Shown piece by piece: positions 45,478 through 54,260 of a DNA stretch of 64,000 bases. Location of the stretch: NCBI GenBank assembly GCA_040901445.1, contig JBBDYQ010000022.1, forward strand, positions 124,001 through 188,000, written 5' to 3'. This DNA comes from Thermoleophilaceae bacterium (lineage in GTDB: Bacteria > Actinomycetota > Thermoleophilia > Solirubrobacterales > Thermoleophilaceae). Both the position numbers and the translations under genes were made by a program. Under the pieces are notes generated by a model. It was not told where the DNA came from and made no database searches. It saw only the letters and a list, made by a program, of their open reading frames with translations. Within the stretch, counting starts at the first letter, position 1. Each line of letters begins with the position of its first letter.

Positions 45478-46710
45478 TTGGCGATCCGGGAGGTCGACCA
45501 CCTGCTGATCGGCGGCGGCCTGGCCGCGGCGAACTGCGCGCGCTGGCTGCGGGAGGAGGGCGCCGACGGGAGCGTGATGCTGGTCGGGCGCGAGCCGGAC
45601 CCTCCCTACAGCCGGCCGCCGCTCTCCAAGGACTACCTGCGGCGCGAGAGCTCGCGCGAGGACGCCCTCTTCCGGCCGGGCGACTGGTGGGAGGAGCAGT
45701 CCATCGAGCTGCTCACGCGCACGAGCGTGATGAAGCTCGACGCCGAGGCCCGCACGGTCAAGCTCTCCAATGACGAGGAGCTGTCGTTCGGCAAGGCCCT
45801 GATGGCCACCGGCGCCAACGTCCGCCGGCTGCGCGTGGACGGCTGCGATCTCGACGGGATCCACTACCTGCGCGCGTTCGCCAACTCCGACGCGATCCAC
45901 GAGGACGCCGAGAGCGCCGAGCGCGTGGTGTGCATCGGCGGGAGTTACATCGGCACGGAGGTGGCGGCATCGCTCACGGCGCTCGGCAGGAAGGTGTCGA
46001 TCGTGATGCAGGAGGAGGTCACGCTCGACCGCTTCTACGGGCGCGAGGTGGGCGGCTTCTTCCAGGCTGCGCTCGAGGAGCACGGGGTCACGATCCACGG
46101 GTCGGACGAGCTGGAGCGCTTCGAGGGCTCGGACGGGCGGGTCGGGAAGGTGGTCACGAAGGCCGGGGTGGAGATCGAGTGCGACATGGTGGTGATCGGC
46201 GCCGGGGTGATGCCCGACGTGATGCTCGCACGGGGCGCGGGGCTGGAGCTGGGCGAGGCCGGCGGCGTGCTTTGCTCCTCGCGCCTCGAGAGCTCCGTGC
46301 CTGGCGTGTACGCGGCCGGCGACATGTGCGAGTACGAGAGCGTGCTGCACGGAGGCCGGCCGATGCGCATCGAGCACTGGGACGTGGCGTTCAACCAAGG
46401 CAAGACCGCGGCGCTCAACATGCTCGGCCGCGACGTGCCGCACGACACCGTGCCCTACTTCTTCTCCGACCTCGCCGACTGGACGTCGATGGAGTACGTC
46501 GGGCCCGGCTCGGGCGACGCCGTCATCCGCGGCTCCGTGGACGACGGCGAGTTCACTGCGTTCTATGTGGACGGCGAGGATCGCGTGACCGCCGCCTTGA
46601 CCGTCGGCCGCTCGGACGACCTCGAGCACGCGCGGCGCTTCATCGCGGCGGGCTCGAAGCCCGGCCGGGGCGCGCTGGCCGACATCGGCAGCAACCTGGC
46701 CGAGCTGTAG
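45478..46710 (+). CDS. FAD/NAD(P) oxidoreductase, ferredoxin-reductase-like
   Basis: 410 residues from TTG 45478, five bases after RCK gene 2. IGGGLAAANCARWL is the FAD-binding motif and YSRPPLSKDYL is the hallmark of the rubredoxin/ferredoxin reductase (BphA4, AIF-like) group. VVCIGGSYIGTEVAASL is the NAD(P)H site and GVYAAGDMCEY the second FAD site. The C-terminal domain (about 320-400) is of the reductase_C type. It probably passes electrons from NAD(P)H to a ferredoxin or quinone; no ferredoxin or oxygenase gene is adjacent. Confidence 0.82.
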   Translation: MAIREVDHLLIGGGLAAANCARWLREEGADGSVMLVGREPDPPYSRPPLSKDYLRRESSREDALFRPGDWWEEQSIELLTRTSVMKLDAEARTVKLSNDEELSFGKALMATGANVRRLRVDGCDLDGIHYLRAFANSDAIHEDAESAERVVCIGGSYIGTEVAASLTALGRKVSIVMQEEVTLDRFYGREVGGFFQAALEEHGVTIHGSDELERFEGSDGRVGKVVTKAGVEIECDMVVIGAGVMPDVMLARGAGLELGEAGGVLCSSRLESSVPGVYAAGDMCEYESVLHGGRPMRIEHWDVAFNQGKTAALNMLGRDVPHDTVPYFFSDLADWTSMEYVGPGSGDAVIRGSVDDGEFTAFYVDGEDRVTAALTVGRSDDLEHARRFIAAGSKPGRGALADIGSNLAEL

Positions 46711-46742
46711 CGCTGCGCGGCCACCCGGTTCTTCGTCGCCTA

Positions 46743-46813
46743 CTGGGGAACCAGGACTCGAACCTGGACTACCTGGGCCAGAACCAGGCGGGCTGCCATT
46801 ACCCCATTCCCCA
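46743..46813 (-). tRNA. tRNA-Gln (anticodon CTG)
   Basis: 71 bases on the minus strand. The acceptor arms TGGGGAA/TTCCCCA pair perfectly. The D stem is GGGT/GCCC, the anticodon stem CCTGG/CCAGG encloses loop TTCTGGC, giving anticodon CTG, and the T arm CCAGG-TTCGAGT-CCTGG is perfect. The discriminator is G and CCA is not encoded. TACACT on the minus strand (46878-46873) may be its promoter -10 box. Confidence 0.9.
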
Positions 46814-46931
46814 AATCAACCCTTTCCGGGGTGAACGTCGCCGCCGCCAACCTGGCAGCGAGCGCATCCGTCAGTGTAGTCGGCACGATGTCGTGCGTCT
46901 TTGACGTTCCAGCCGACACGTATGCAAACGT

Positions 46932-47493
46932 ATGTTCGTGGCAGCGGGTCTACGAGAAGAGATCGACCGTCTGCTGAAACGGGGGCTCAGCCAGGCCGAG
47001 GCCGCGAGACGAGTGGGTGTGGCCGGGCCCACCGTCGAGTACCACGTTGCGCGGGTTCGCGAGGAGAACGCCGCTCGCTCTCGTGAGCTGGTGGCGGCCC
47101 CGGCTCCACAGGCACGTCACGAGATCCGCACGCGCGACCGTGTCGCAGCACTCCTCGAGACGGGGCTGACACGGGCCGAAATCGCGAAGCAGCTTCGCTT
47201 GTCGAAGCCCACCGGCCAGCGAAGATGGCTTCAGAGCGTTTCTTCGCGGCGGGATTCATCGCAGCCGCGCGTACCTGAAGTCCCGGCTGCTGGCCGAAGG
47301 TCTCAAGGAGCCGTGGTGCGAAACCTGCGGGATCAGCGACTGGCGTCGAAAGCCCTTGTCTCTGGCGCTGCATCACGTCAACGGTGATCGCCTCGACAAC
47401 CGCGTCGTCAACCTGCAGCTCCTATGTCCGAATTGCCACAGCCAGACGAACACGTTCTCCGGGCGGAACGGGCACCGGCGCCTGGTTCCGTAG
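46932..47493 (+). pseudogene. HTH-HNH endonuclease gene broken by a frameshift and internal loss
   Basis: From ATG 46932 one frame encodes two helix-turn-helix segments (LSQAEAARRVGVAGPTVEYHV and LTRAEIAKQLRLSKPT). Near 47205-47230 the coding signal moves to the next frame, which continues HRSRAYLKSRLLAEGL, CETCGISDW, LALHHVNGD, LDNRVVNL and LCPNCHSQT, ending at TAG 47491. CxxC, HHVN and CPNCH are the zinc and catalytic parts of an HNH nuclease. Intact relatives have, as far as I recall, several dozen residues between the HTH and the nuclease; here they are mostly missing. Lower GC and location next to a tRNA fit a decayed mobile gene. Confidence 0.75.
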
Positions 47494-47525
47494 CTCGCCA
47501 CCGCCGAGCTGCCCGGCCCCGGCGC

Positions 47526-49307
47526 TCAGGCCGCGGCCTGCTCCGCCCAGTCCCGGTACAGGCGCGCGTACGCCCCGCCGGCCGCGATCAGCTCGTCGTG
47601 GCTGCCCTGCTCGGCGATGCGGCCGTGGTCGAGCACGAGGATGCGGCCGGCGCCGCGGATGGTGGACAGGCGGTGGGCGATCACGAGCGCGGTGCGGCCG
47701 GCCAGCAGGCGGCGCAGCCCGGCCTCGATGCGCGCCTCGGTGTGCACGTCCACGTTGGAGGTGGCCTCGTCGAGGATCAGGATCCGCGGGTCCGCCGCGG
47801 CCGCGCGCGCGAAGGCCACGAGCTGGCGCTGACCGGCGGACAGGTGCCCGCCCCGCTCGCCCACCTCGGTGTCGTAGCCGTCGGGCAGCCGCTCGATGAA
47901 CTCGTGCGCGCCCACGGCCTGCGCGGCCACCACCACGTCCTCGTCCGACCCGCCCGGCCTGCCAAACGCGATGTTGTCGCGGATCGTGCCGCTGAACAGG
48001 AACCCCTCCTGCGGCACGATGCCGAGCTGCGAGCGCAGCGAGCCCTCGGTGACGTCGCGCAGGTCGTGCCCGTCCACCAGCACCCGTCCGCTGTCGGGGT
48101 CGTAGAAGCGCGCCACGAGCTTGGCCATCGTGGACTTGCCCGCGCCCGTGGCGCCCACGAGCGCCACCGTCTGCCCGGGCGGCACGTCGAGCGAGACGCC
48201 GTCGAGGGCGAGCTCCGAGCGCGACAGCGAGCCGCCGTACGAGAACGACACGTCGTCGAAGCGGATCGACCCCCGCACCTGCGGCAGCTCGCCGGGCCCG
48301 TCCACGATCTCGGGCTCCTCGTCCAGCAGCTCGAAGATCTTGTCGAGCGCCGCCATGCCCGCCTGGTAGGTGGTGTAGAGCTGCGAGAGCTGCTGGATCG
48401 GGTCGAAGAAGTTCTGCAGGTAGAAGACGAAGGAGGCAAGCACGCCGATCGTCACGCCGTTGCCGTCGATCACCTGGTTGCCGCCGTAGAGCAGGATGCC
48501 CGCCGTCGCGACCGCCGAGAGCAGCTCCACCGACGGGAAGTAGGCGGCGTTGAGGTTGACCGTCTTCATGTTGGCCGCGCGGTTGGCCTCGTTGAGCTCG
48601 CGCAGCTCGTCCTTGTGCCGCTCCTCCTGGCCGAACGCGCGCACGATTCGGATGCCCGACAGCGTCTCCTGCAGGTACGCCGTGATGAGCGCGATCTTCT
48701 CCCGCGTCAGCCGGTACGCCCCGGCCGAGGCCAGGCGGAACACCACGCTGCCCGCGGCCAGCAGCGGGAAGGTGAGGAAGGTGATGAGGGCCAGCTCGGG
48801 GTCGAGCAGCAGCAGGATCGCGGCGGTGCCCAGCAGCGTGAGCGTGGACGAGAAGAGCGTCACCACGCCGTCGGTCACCAGCTGGTCGAGCGCCTGCACG
48901 TCGTTCGTGATCCGCGAGATCACCACCCCGGTGCGCCTGCGCGAGTAGAAGCCCACCGACAGCCCCTGGAGGTGCTGGAAGAGCCGGATGCGCAGGTCCT
49001 GCAGCGAACGCTGGCCCACCCAGCTCACGAGGTAGGTCTGCGCGTAGGTGGCCGCGAAGTTGAGCAGCGCGCTCCCGATGAGCAGCGCGACGATCACGTT
49101 GAGGGCGCCGAGGTCGCCGGCGCGGAGGCCGTCGTCGATGGCCCGGCCCGCGAGGTAGGGGGGAGCCAGCGCGGCGGCCACCGCCACCACGAGCGCGAGC
49201 AGCATGAGGATCACGCGTCCGCGGTAGGGGCGCAGCAGGGCGAGCAGCCCGCGCAGCTTGCGCCCGCGGCGATCCTCGCCACGCAGGGTGCGCCAGAGGC
49301 GCCTCAC
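47526..49307 (-). CDS. ABC exporter half-transporter, subunit with consensus Walker B
   Basis: 593 residues. Six membrane helices lie in about 30-325, then an ATPase domain with Walker A GATGAGKS, Q-loop IVPQEGFLF, signature LSAGQRQLVAFARA and Walker B ILILDEATSNVD with the catalytic Glu. The signature has Ala in place of the second Gly of LSGGQ. The start overlaps the stop of the partner gene by four bases, so the two form a heterodimer like TM287/288 or BmrCD. Likely exports lipids, drugs or peptides. It ends just after the HNH remnant. Confidence 0.88.
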   Translation of the reverse strand: MRRLWRTLRGEDRRGRKLRGLLALLRPYRGRVILMLLALVVAVAAALAPPYLAGRAIDDGLRAGDLGALNVIVALLIGSALLNFAATYAQTYLVSWVGQRSLQDLRIRLFQHLQGLSVGFYSRRRTGVVISRITNDVQALDQLVTDGVVTLFSSTLTLLGTAAILLLLDPELALITFLTFPLLAAGSVVFRLASAGAYRLTREKIALITAYLQETLSGIRIVRAFGQEERHKDELRELNEANRAANMKTVNLNAAYFPSVELLSAVATAGILLYGGNQVIDGNGVTIGVLASFVFYLQNFFDPIQQLSQLYTTYQAGMAALDKIFELLDEEPEIVDGPGELPQVRGSIRFDDVSFSYGGSLSRSELALDGVSLDVPPGQTVALVGATGAGKSTMAKLVARFYDPDSGRVLVDGHDLRDVTEGSLRSQLGIVPQEGFLFSGTIRDNIAFGRPGGSDEDVVVAAQAVGAHEFIERLPDGYDTEVGERGGHLSAGQRQLVAFARAAAADPRILILDEATSNVDVHTEARIEAGLRRLLAGRTALVIAHRLSTIRGAGRILVLDHGRIAEQGSHDELIAAGGAYARLYRDWAEQAAA

Positions 49308-51064
49308 AGCGCCGGCTCCGCCTCGGGCTCGGCTCGGGTGAGGAACACCTGGTCGGGCAGTCCCTTCTCCACGATCTCGCGATAGAGCGGGGACTCCTCG
49401 AGCAGCTCCTCGTGGGCGCCCTGCGCGGCGATGGCGCCGTCCTCGAGCACCACGATCTCGTCGGCCAGGGCGATCGTCGAGAGCCGGTGCGCGATCACGA
49501 ACGTCGTTCGCCCCTTCTTGACCTCGCCAAGCGCGCGCTTGATCTCTCCCTCGGTGGTGGCGTCCACGCTGGACGTGGCGTCGTCGAGGATGAGGATGCG
49601 CGGGTCGGTGACCAGCGCCCGGGCGATCGCCATCCGCTGCCGCTGCCCGCCCGACAGCGTGAGCCCGCGCTCGCCCACGCGCGTCTCATAGCCCTCGGGC
49701 AGGCCCGCGATGAAGTCGTGGATGCCGGCGCGCCGCGCCGCCTCCTCCACCCGCTCGAACGGCGCATCCGGCCGCGCGTAGGCGATGTTGTCGCGCACGC
49801 TGGCGGAGAACAGGAACGCGTCGTCGCCCACGAGCGCGATCTGCTCCCGCAGCTCCCGCAGGTCCAGCTCGCGCACGTCCACGCCGTCCACGAGCACCTG
49901 GCCCTGCTGCGGGTCATACAACCGCGGCACCAGCGCGACCAGCGACGTCTTGCCCGAGCCGGTGGCCCCGACGAGCGCCACGGTGCGCCCGGGCTCAACG
50001 TCGAGCGAGACGCCGCTCAGGATGGGGGCGGCGCCGTCATAGCCAAAGGTCACCCCGCGCAGCTCCACGCGTCCGCCGCCGTCGGGAAGCGGCCGCGGCT
50101 CGCCGGGCTCCACGAGCTCGGGCCGGCGGTCGAGCAGCTCGAACACGCGCGCGCCCGAGGCCACCGCGCGCTGCGCCATGCCGAGCGCGATGCCGAGCAT
50201 GCGCATCGGCCCGGCGAGCATCAGAACGTAGCCGTAGAAGGCCACGAACTCGCCGAGCGTGATCGACCCGTCCCGCACCTGGCGCCCGCCCACGATCAGC
50301 ACCGCGCCGAGCCCGAGGTAGGGCAGGAAGGCGATCAGCGGGTTGTAGAAGGCGCGCAGGCGCGTGGACACCAGCGACTGGTCGAAGACGCGGCCCACCG
50401 TGCCCGTGAAGCGCGTGAGCTGCCGCGCCTCCTGCGCGAACGCCTTCACCACGCGCACGCCCGAGACGTTCTCCTCCGCCTCCGCCGTGAGCTCCGCGAT
50501 GCGCTGCTGCACCTCCTGCGCCGCCGGCCGGTTGCGCCGCCCGTAGCGGAACGACGCCCACACGATCAGCGGAGCCGGCGCGAGCGCGAGGGCGGCGAGC
50601 TCGGGGTTGACCACGAGCATCACCGTCGCCGCGAGCAGGATCGTGACCGCCGACTGCAGGATGAAGATGAGCCCGTAGCCGAGGAAGAAGCGCACGGCCT
50701 GCAGGTCCACGGTGGACCGCGACATCAGCTGGCCGGTCTGCTGCCCGTCGAAGAACGCGAGCTCGAGCGACTGCAGGTGCGAGTACATGACGTTGCGCAG
50801 GTCGAACTCCACGCCCAGCGACACGCGCCCCGCCACCAGCCGGCGCGCCACGCTGAAGACGAGCCGCAGCAGGCCGGCGCCCACGATGGCGAGCACGAGC
50901 GGCTCGAGTGACGGGTTCTCGCCGCGGATCTCGTCCACGGACTGGCCGACGAGGAACGGGATGAGCACGCCCATCCCCATTGCCACGCCCGCGAGAACGA
51001 GGGACAGGATGACGCCCCGCCGGTAGGGCCGGAGGAATCCGAGGAGGCGTCTGAAGACCGTCAC
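49304..51064 (-). CDS. ABC exporter half-transporter, subunit with degenerate Walker B
   Basis: 586 residues from GTG 51064. Six membrane helices (about 15-310), Walker A GATGSGKT at 366-373 and signature LSGGQ at 470-474. Walker B reads LILDDATSSVD, so the catalytic Glu is Asp495, and the Q-loop reads VGDDAFLF with Asp instead of Gln. These changes define the non-hydrolysing site of heterodimeric exporters. The other half of that site is the LSAGQ of the partner, so both defects fall in the same composite site, as expected. TAAAGT (51078-51073) lies eight bases before the start. Confidence 0.88.
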   Translation of the reverse strand: MTVFRRLLGFLRPYRRGVILSLVLAGVAMGMGVLIPFLVGQSVDEIRGENPSLEPLVLAIVGAGLLRLVFSVARRLVAGRVSLGVEFDLRNVMYSHLQSLELAFFDGQQTGQLMSRSTVDLQAVRFFLGYGLIFILQSAVTILLAATVMLVVNPELAALALAPAPLIVWASFRYGRRNRPAAQEVQQRIAELTAEAEENVSGVRVVKAFAQEARQLTRFTGTVGRVFDQSLVSTRLRAFYNPLIAFLPYLGLGAVLIVGGRQVRDGSITLGEFVAFYGYVLMLAGPMRMLGIALGMAQRAVASGARVFELLDRRPELVEPGEPRPLPDGGGRVELRGVTFGYDGAAPILSGVSLDVEPGRTVALVGATGSGKTSLVALVPRLYDPQQGQVLVDGVDVRELDLRELREQIALVGDDAFLFSASVRDNIAYARPDAPFERVEEAARRAGIHDFIAGLPEGYETRVGERGLTLSGGQRQRMAIARALVTDPRILILDDATSSVDATTEGEIKRALGEVKKGRTTFVIAHRLSTIALADEIVVLEDGAIAAQGAHEELLEESPLYREIVEKGLPDQVFLTRAEPEAEPAL

Positions 51065-51072
51065 GACGTATC

Positions 51073-51101
51073 ACTTTACTTTGTGAAGCAACGGCTACAG
51101 T
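51073..51101. promoter_or_regulatory. divergent leaderless promoters
   Basis: On the minus strand TAAAGT (51078-51073) lies eight bases before the exporter GTG at 51064. On the plus strand TACAGT (51096-51101) lies six bases before ATG 51108. The interval ACTTTACTTTGTGAAG is unusually AT-rich for this window. Confidence 0.5.
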
Positions 51102-51107
51102 GGTGGC

Positions 51108-51362
51108 ATGCTCATAGTGCTCCGCTACGTGCTCCCCGGCGCGCTGGTGCTCGTGGGCGTCGTGATCCTCATCGCGGGCGACGGCAGCGACACCGCGGTG
51201 GAGGGCTGGGCGCTGTTCACCGGCGCCGGCGTGACCGTCTTCCTCCTCAACTTCCTCTTCCGCATGGGTGTCGAGGGGGACAAGACGCGCGACCGCGAGG
51301 AGGCCGCGCGCGACTACTTCGACGAGCACGGCCACTGGCCGGACGAGGCCCCGCGCGGGTAG
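51108..51362 (+). CDS. small membrane protein, unknown function
   Basis: 84 residues from ATG 51108. Two hydrophobic helices (about 5-23 and 35-52) are followed by a charged C-terminal tail (VEGDKTRDREEAARDYFDEHGHWPDE). No family recognised. Divergent from the ABC exporter pair. The promoter six bases upstream supports the start. Confidence 0.6.
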   Translation: MLIVLRYVLPGALVLVGVVILIAGDGSDTAVEGWALFTGAGVTVFLLNFLFRMGVEGDKTRDREEAARDYFDEHGHWPDEAPRG

Positions 51363-51563
51363 GGGGAGGAGCGCTGCCGTCGCGGTGTTCCGCGGGACCG
51401 GCTTCTTGCCCGAATGGGGTAGGCCGCCGCCGCATCGTGCGAGTAGCGGAGGACCAATCGCCATGTTGCGCATCGCGGCCCGGCAAGCCCGCGAGGCCCG
51501 GCTCCATGGACCGCCGCTACGGTGCGCGCGCATGAGGTCGGCCGTCGTTCGCCCGCTGGGCGA

Positions 51564-51740
51564 GCCGCGATCGTGATCGACGACCTTGCGAGCACAGATC
51601 CGTGGCATCCGCGCGGGATCGAGGTCCGCGGGCGTGGCGAGGCGATCGCGCTACCGACACCGCTGATCCAAATTCATCCCGAGCGAATCGTCAGCTGGGG
51701 CCTCGAACCGGAACGCAGCGCGCGCACGGTCGCGCGGTAG
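51564..51740 (+). pseudogene. C-terminal fragment of an F420-dependent PPOX-class enzyme
   Basis: The plus-strand frame ending at TAG 51738 encodes AAIVIDDLASTDPWHPRGIEVRGRGEAI...LIQIHPERIVSWGLEPERSAR. This matches the last part of split-barrel flavin/F420 (PPOX) enzymes, where R-G-I-E-V-R-G and I-H-P-x-R-I-V-S-W-G are typical. The N-terminal two thirds of the barrel are missing and no good start exists. From 51363 to about 51563 I see no gene or structured element. Confidence 0.6.
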
Positions 51741-51754
51741 GCGGACCTCTCGGG

Positions 51755-54256
51755 CTACGGCGTCGTGACGGACTCCACGCCGTCGGGGCCGAGCTGCGTG
51801 ACCGACTCGGCCTGGGCTGCCGCCAGCTCGTCCGCACAGAACGGCGGGTCGACCCACTCCTTGCGCGAGTAGAGCTCCACCTGCTCGCCCGAGCGGCCCC
51901 AGCCCGAGTGCTGGCTGCGCTGCGAGCCCAGCAGCAGCGAGCGGTCGTCGGGGCAGCCCTCGCCGAAGCTCGTGACCATCACGAAGCTCGGCCCGCTGCC
52001 GCCGGCGCTGTAGCCCTGGCCGTTCCAGCGCGTGGACATCACGTTGAAGAGACCCAGCTCGCCGGAGCCGCCGTGCACCGGCACGGGGCTGCCACCGTAG
52101 TTGCTGATCTGGTGGTCGCGCAGTGTCGCGTCGAGCGGGATGCCGGCCTCGCCCAGCTGCTTGACGGCGTCGGCCAGCGCCGCGTGCGCCGGCGCCCAGG
52201 CGGGGTTGAGCCCGCGCGGCGTGTTGACCGGGTCGTTGACGTCGAACGGCACCTTCCACATCGGGTGGGTGGAGATGCCCGCGTACGACACGAGGAAGTC
52301 CGTGCCGGCCAGCGACAGGTCCGCGAAGCGCTTGAACAGCACCGCGCCGGGGCTGTCGAGGTTGTCGGTGCGGTCCCACTCGTCGATGACGTCGCAGGCC
52401 TCGCTCACGTCGACCAGCTCACCCGAGCTGGAGGGCATGCGGCCGGTGGCCCGGCACAGCGTGACCAGGTCGTCCGCCCACAGCTCGCCGAGGTGGTGGC
52501 GGTTGTTGAAGAGCGCGTCCTGCAGGCCCTGGCGCGTGAAGACGCCCTCGCGCTCGAGGATGATCTTGTGCCCCAGGCGCGTGCGCATGGCGCGCGCCGA
52601 GCGCTCCGGTCCGAACACGCGCGAGAAGCCCTCCAGCGGCTCGTGCGCGTTCGTCAGCCAGTGGCTCTCGTTGGAGTTCTCGACGTAGTCGTGGCGGCGG
52701 ATCACAGGCTGCTTGTCGGCCGCCATCACCTTCGGCGCAGCCGCCTCCGGGTCGTCGGGCACGGCGCAGCTCGACTGCGCGCCGCGCAGCACCGCCGCGC
52801 CGAGCGTGTTCCACAGGGCGTGCCCGAGCGGCGTGTTGCAGCGCAGCGCGTGCTCGTTGGAGACGTTGGGCACCGTGCCGACGTCGGTCCACAGTGCGTT
52901 GCCCTGGTCGTCGGCGACGGTGGTCGTGGCCCACGGGTTGCCCGAGTAGCGCGCGTGGACGTCGTAGAGCTCCTCGGCGCTGCCGGCGCTGTTGGACTCG
53001 ATGAACTGGTTGACGATGCGCGCGTTGTCCTCGTTGAGGTCGACGAGGGCGTACGCCGTGGCGTGGGTCCACGGCAGCAGCTCGATGCCGAGCACGGACG
53101 TGGCGATCGGGCCGTAGATCGTCGAGTAGAAGGTGTGCGTGCGCTCGGTGACCGAGCCGTCCTCCTCGCGCACCTGGACGCTGACCTCGGTCTCCTCCAT
53201 GTCGTGCACCTCGCCGTCCACGACGTACTTCGTGGGCTCTCCTGGCACCAGCGTCAGCTCCATCAGCGCGAACCGGCGCGCTGCGGAGACCGTGTGGCTC
53301 CAGGCCACGTGCTCGTTGTGGCCGATCATCACCAGCGGCTGGCCGATGAAGCCCATGCCGCTCGTGTGCATCTCCCCCGGCACGTCGACGTGCATCTGCC
53401 AGAAGCGGTCGAAGCCGTCCCACGTCCAGTGCGGGTTGGCGAGCAGCATGCCCGAGCCGTTGTGCGTGGCCTCCGAGCCGAGGCCCACCGCGTTGGAGCC
53501 GCGTGTGTTGGCGCGCTCGGAGAAGGCGGCGGCGAGCTCCGCGACCTTGGTCGGATCCACGGACGCCGAGGCGGCCGCGGGCGGCAGGGCCTCGTCGAGC
53601 GAGTCCTGCAGCAGGTCCACCACGTCGGAGACCACGGGGATGCGGCCGAAGAGCGGCAGCTCGTTGGGCAGCTGCGGGACGCTGGTGAGACCGGGTGGCT
53701 GCGCGGCGACCATGCCGGCGCGCACCAGGTCGCGCCCTCCGTAGCCGATGAGCTCGTACACGCGACGGATCACGTCGATGCGCTCGATCGGGCGCACCCA
53801 CGGCTTGCCGGCGCAGCGCTGGTCGGGGATGTTCTCCACCCCGACGTGCTCGAGGTAGGCGTTGTAGCCCGCCACGTAGCCGTCGAGGAGCGCGAACGCC
53901 TCGGGGCCCGGACCGTGCGGCGGGTCCGCGTTGAGCATCCGCTCGAGCGGGGCCGTCTGGTTGATGTAGGTGTTGTAGAGGTCGCTGTTGGCGCCGTTCG
54001 GGCCGAAGTGGAGCGAGCGCCTGCCCTCGAGGGTGACCCACATCTCGGCCAGCAGGCAGATGTTGTCCTCGGCCTGCGCGTACCCCACGCCGTAGCCCGC
54101 GCCGTTCATGTCGTCGGCCTGGATGTTGGGGATGCTGTGCTCCGTGCGCGTGATCGTCGCGTCGCCGGGCGGGGCGACGGGCGGCGCGGCGGCGGACGCC
54201 GGGATCGCGGCGACCGCGCAGACGGCGGCGGTGACGGCGGACAGTGCTGCTCGCAT
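51755..54256 (-). CDS. secreted penicillin/acyl-homoserine-lactone acylase family enzyme
   Basis: 833 residues from ATG 54256. Signal peptide at 1-23 (ASAAAP). ITRTEHSIPNIQADDMNGAGYGVGYAQAEDNICLLAEMW is the alpha-chain start. The autoprocessing site is RGSNAVGLG, with Ser254 as nucleophile of the beta chain. LANPHWTWDGFDRFWQMHVDVPG follows. This layout is close to PvdQ/QuiP and aculeacin-type acylases, which prefer long acyl chains. It lies four bases after the stop of the alpha/beta hydrolase gene, so both are one operon. Confidence 0.85.
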   Translation of the reverse strand: MRAALSAVTAAVCAVAAIPASAAAPPVAPPGDATITRTEHSIPNIQADDMNGAGYGVGYAQAEDNICLLAEMWVTLEGRRSLHFGPNGANSDLYNTYINQTAPLERMLNADPPHGPGPEAFALLDGYVAGYNAYLEHVGVENIPDQRCAGKPWVRPIERIDVIRRVYELIGYGGRDLVRAGMVAAQPPGLTSVPQLPNELPLFGRIPVVSDVVDLLQDSLDEALPPAAASASVDPTKVAELAAAFSERANTRGSNAVGLGSEATHNGSGMLLANPHWTWDGFDRFWQMHVDVPGEMHTSGMGFIGQPLVMIGHNEHVAWSHTVSAARRFALMELTLVPGEPTKYVVDGEVHDMEETEVSVQVREEDGSVTERTHTFYSTIYGPIATSVLGIELLPWTHATAYALVDLNEDNARIVNQFIESNSAGSAEELYDVHARYSGNPWATTTVADDQGNALWTDVGTVPNVSNEHALRCNTPLGHALWNTLGAAVLRGAQSSCAVPDDPEAAAPKVMAADKQPVIRRHDYVENSNESHWLTNAHEPLEGFSRVFGPERSARAMRTRLGHKIILEREGVFTRQGLQDALFNNRHHLGELWADDLVTLCRATGRMPSSSGELVDVSEACDVIDEWDRTDNLDSPGAVLFKRFADLSLAGTDFLVSYAGISTHPMWKVPFDVNDPVNTPRGLNPAWAPAHAALADAVKQLGEAGIPLDATLRDHQISNYGGSPVPVHGGSGELGLFNVMSTRWNGQGYSAGGSGPSFVMVTSFGEGCPDDRSLLLGSQRSQHSGWGRSGEQVELYSRKEWVDPPFCADELAAAQAESVTQLGPDGVESVTTP

Positions 54257-54260
54257 CGAC

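Noticed and set aside
48900-51608. Long frames opposite or overlapping the ABC exporter genes
   Set aside because: They encode low-complexity Arg/His/Ala-rich text, while the minus-strand frames carry complete ABC motifs.
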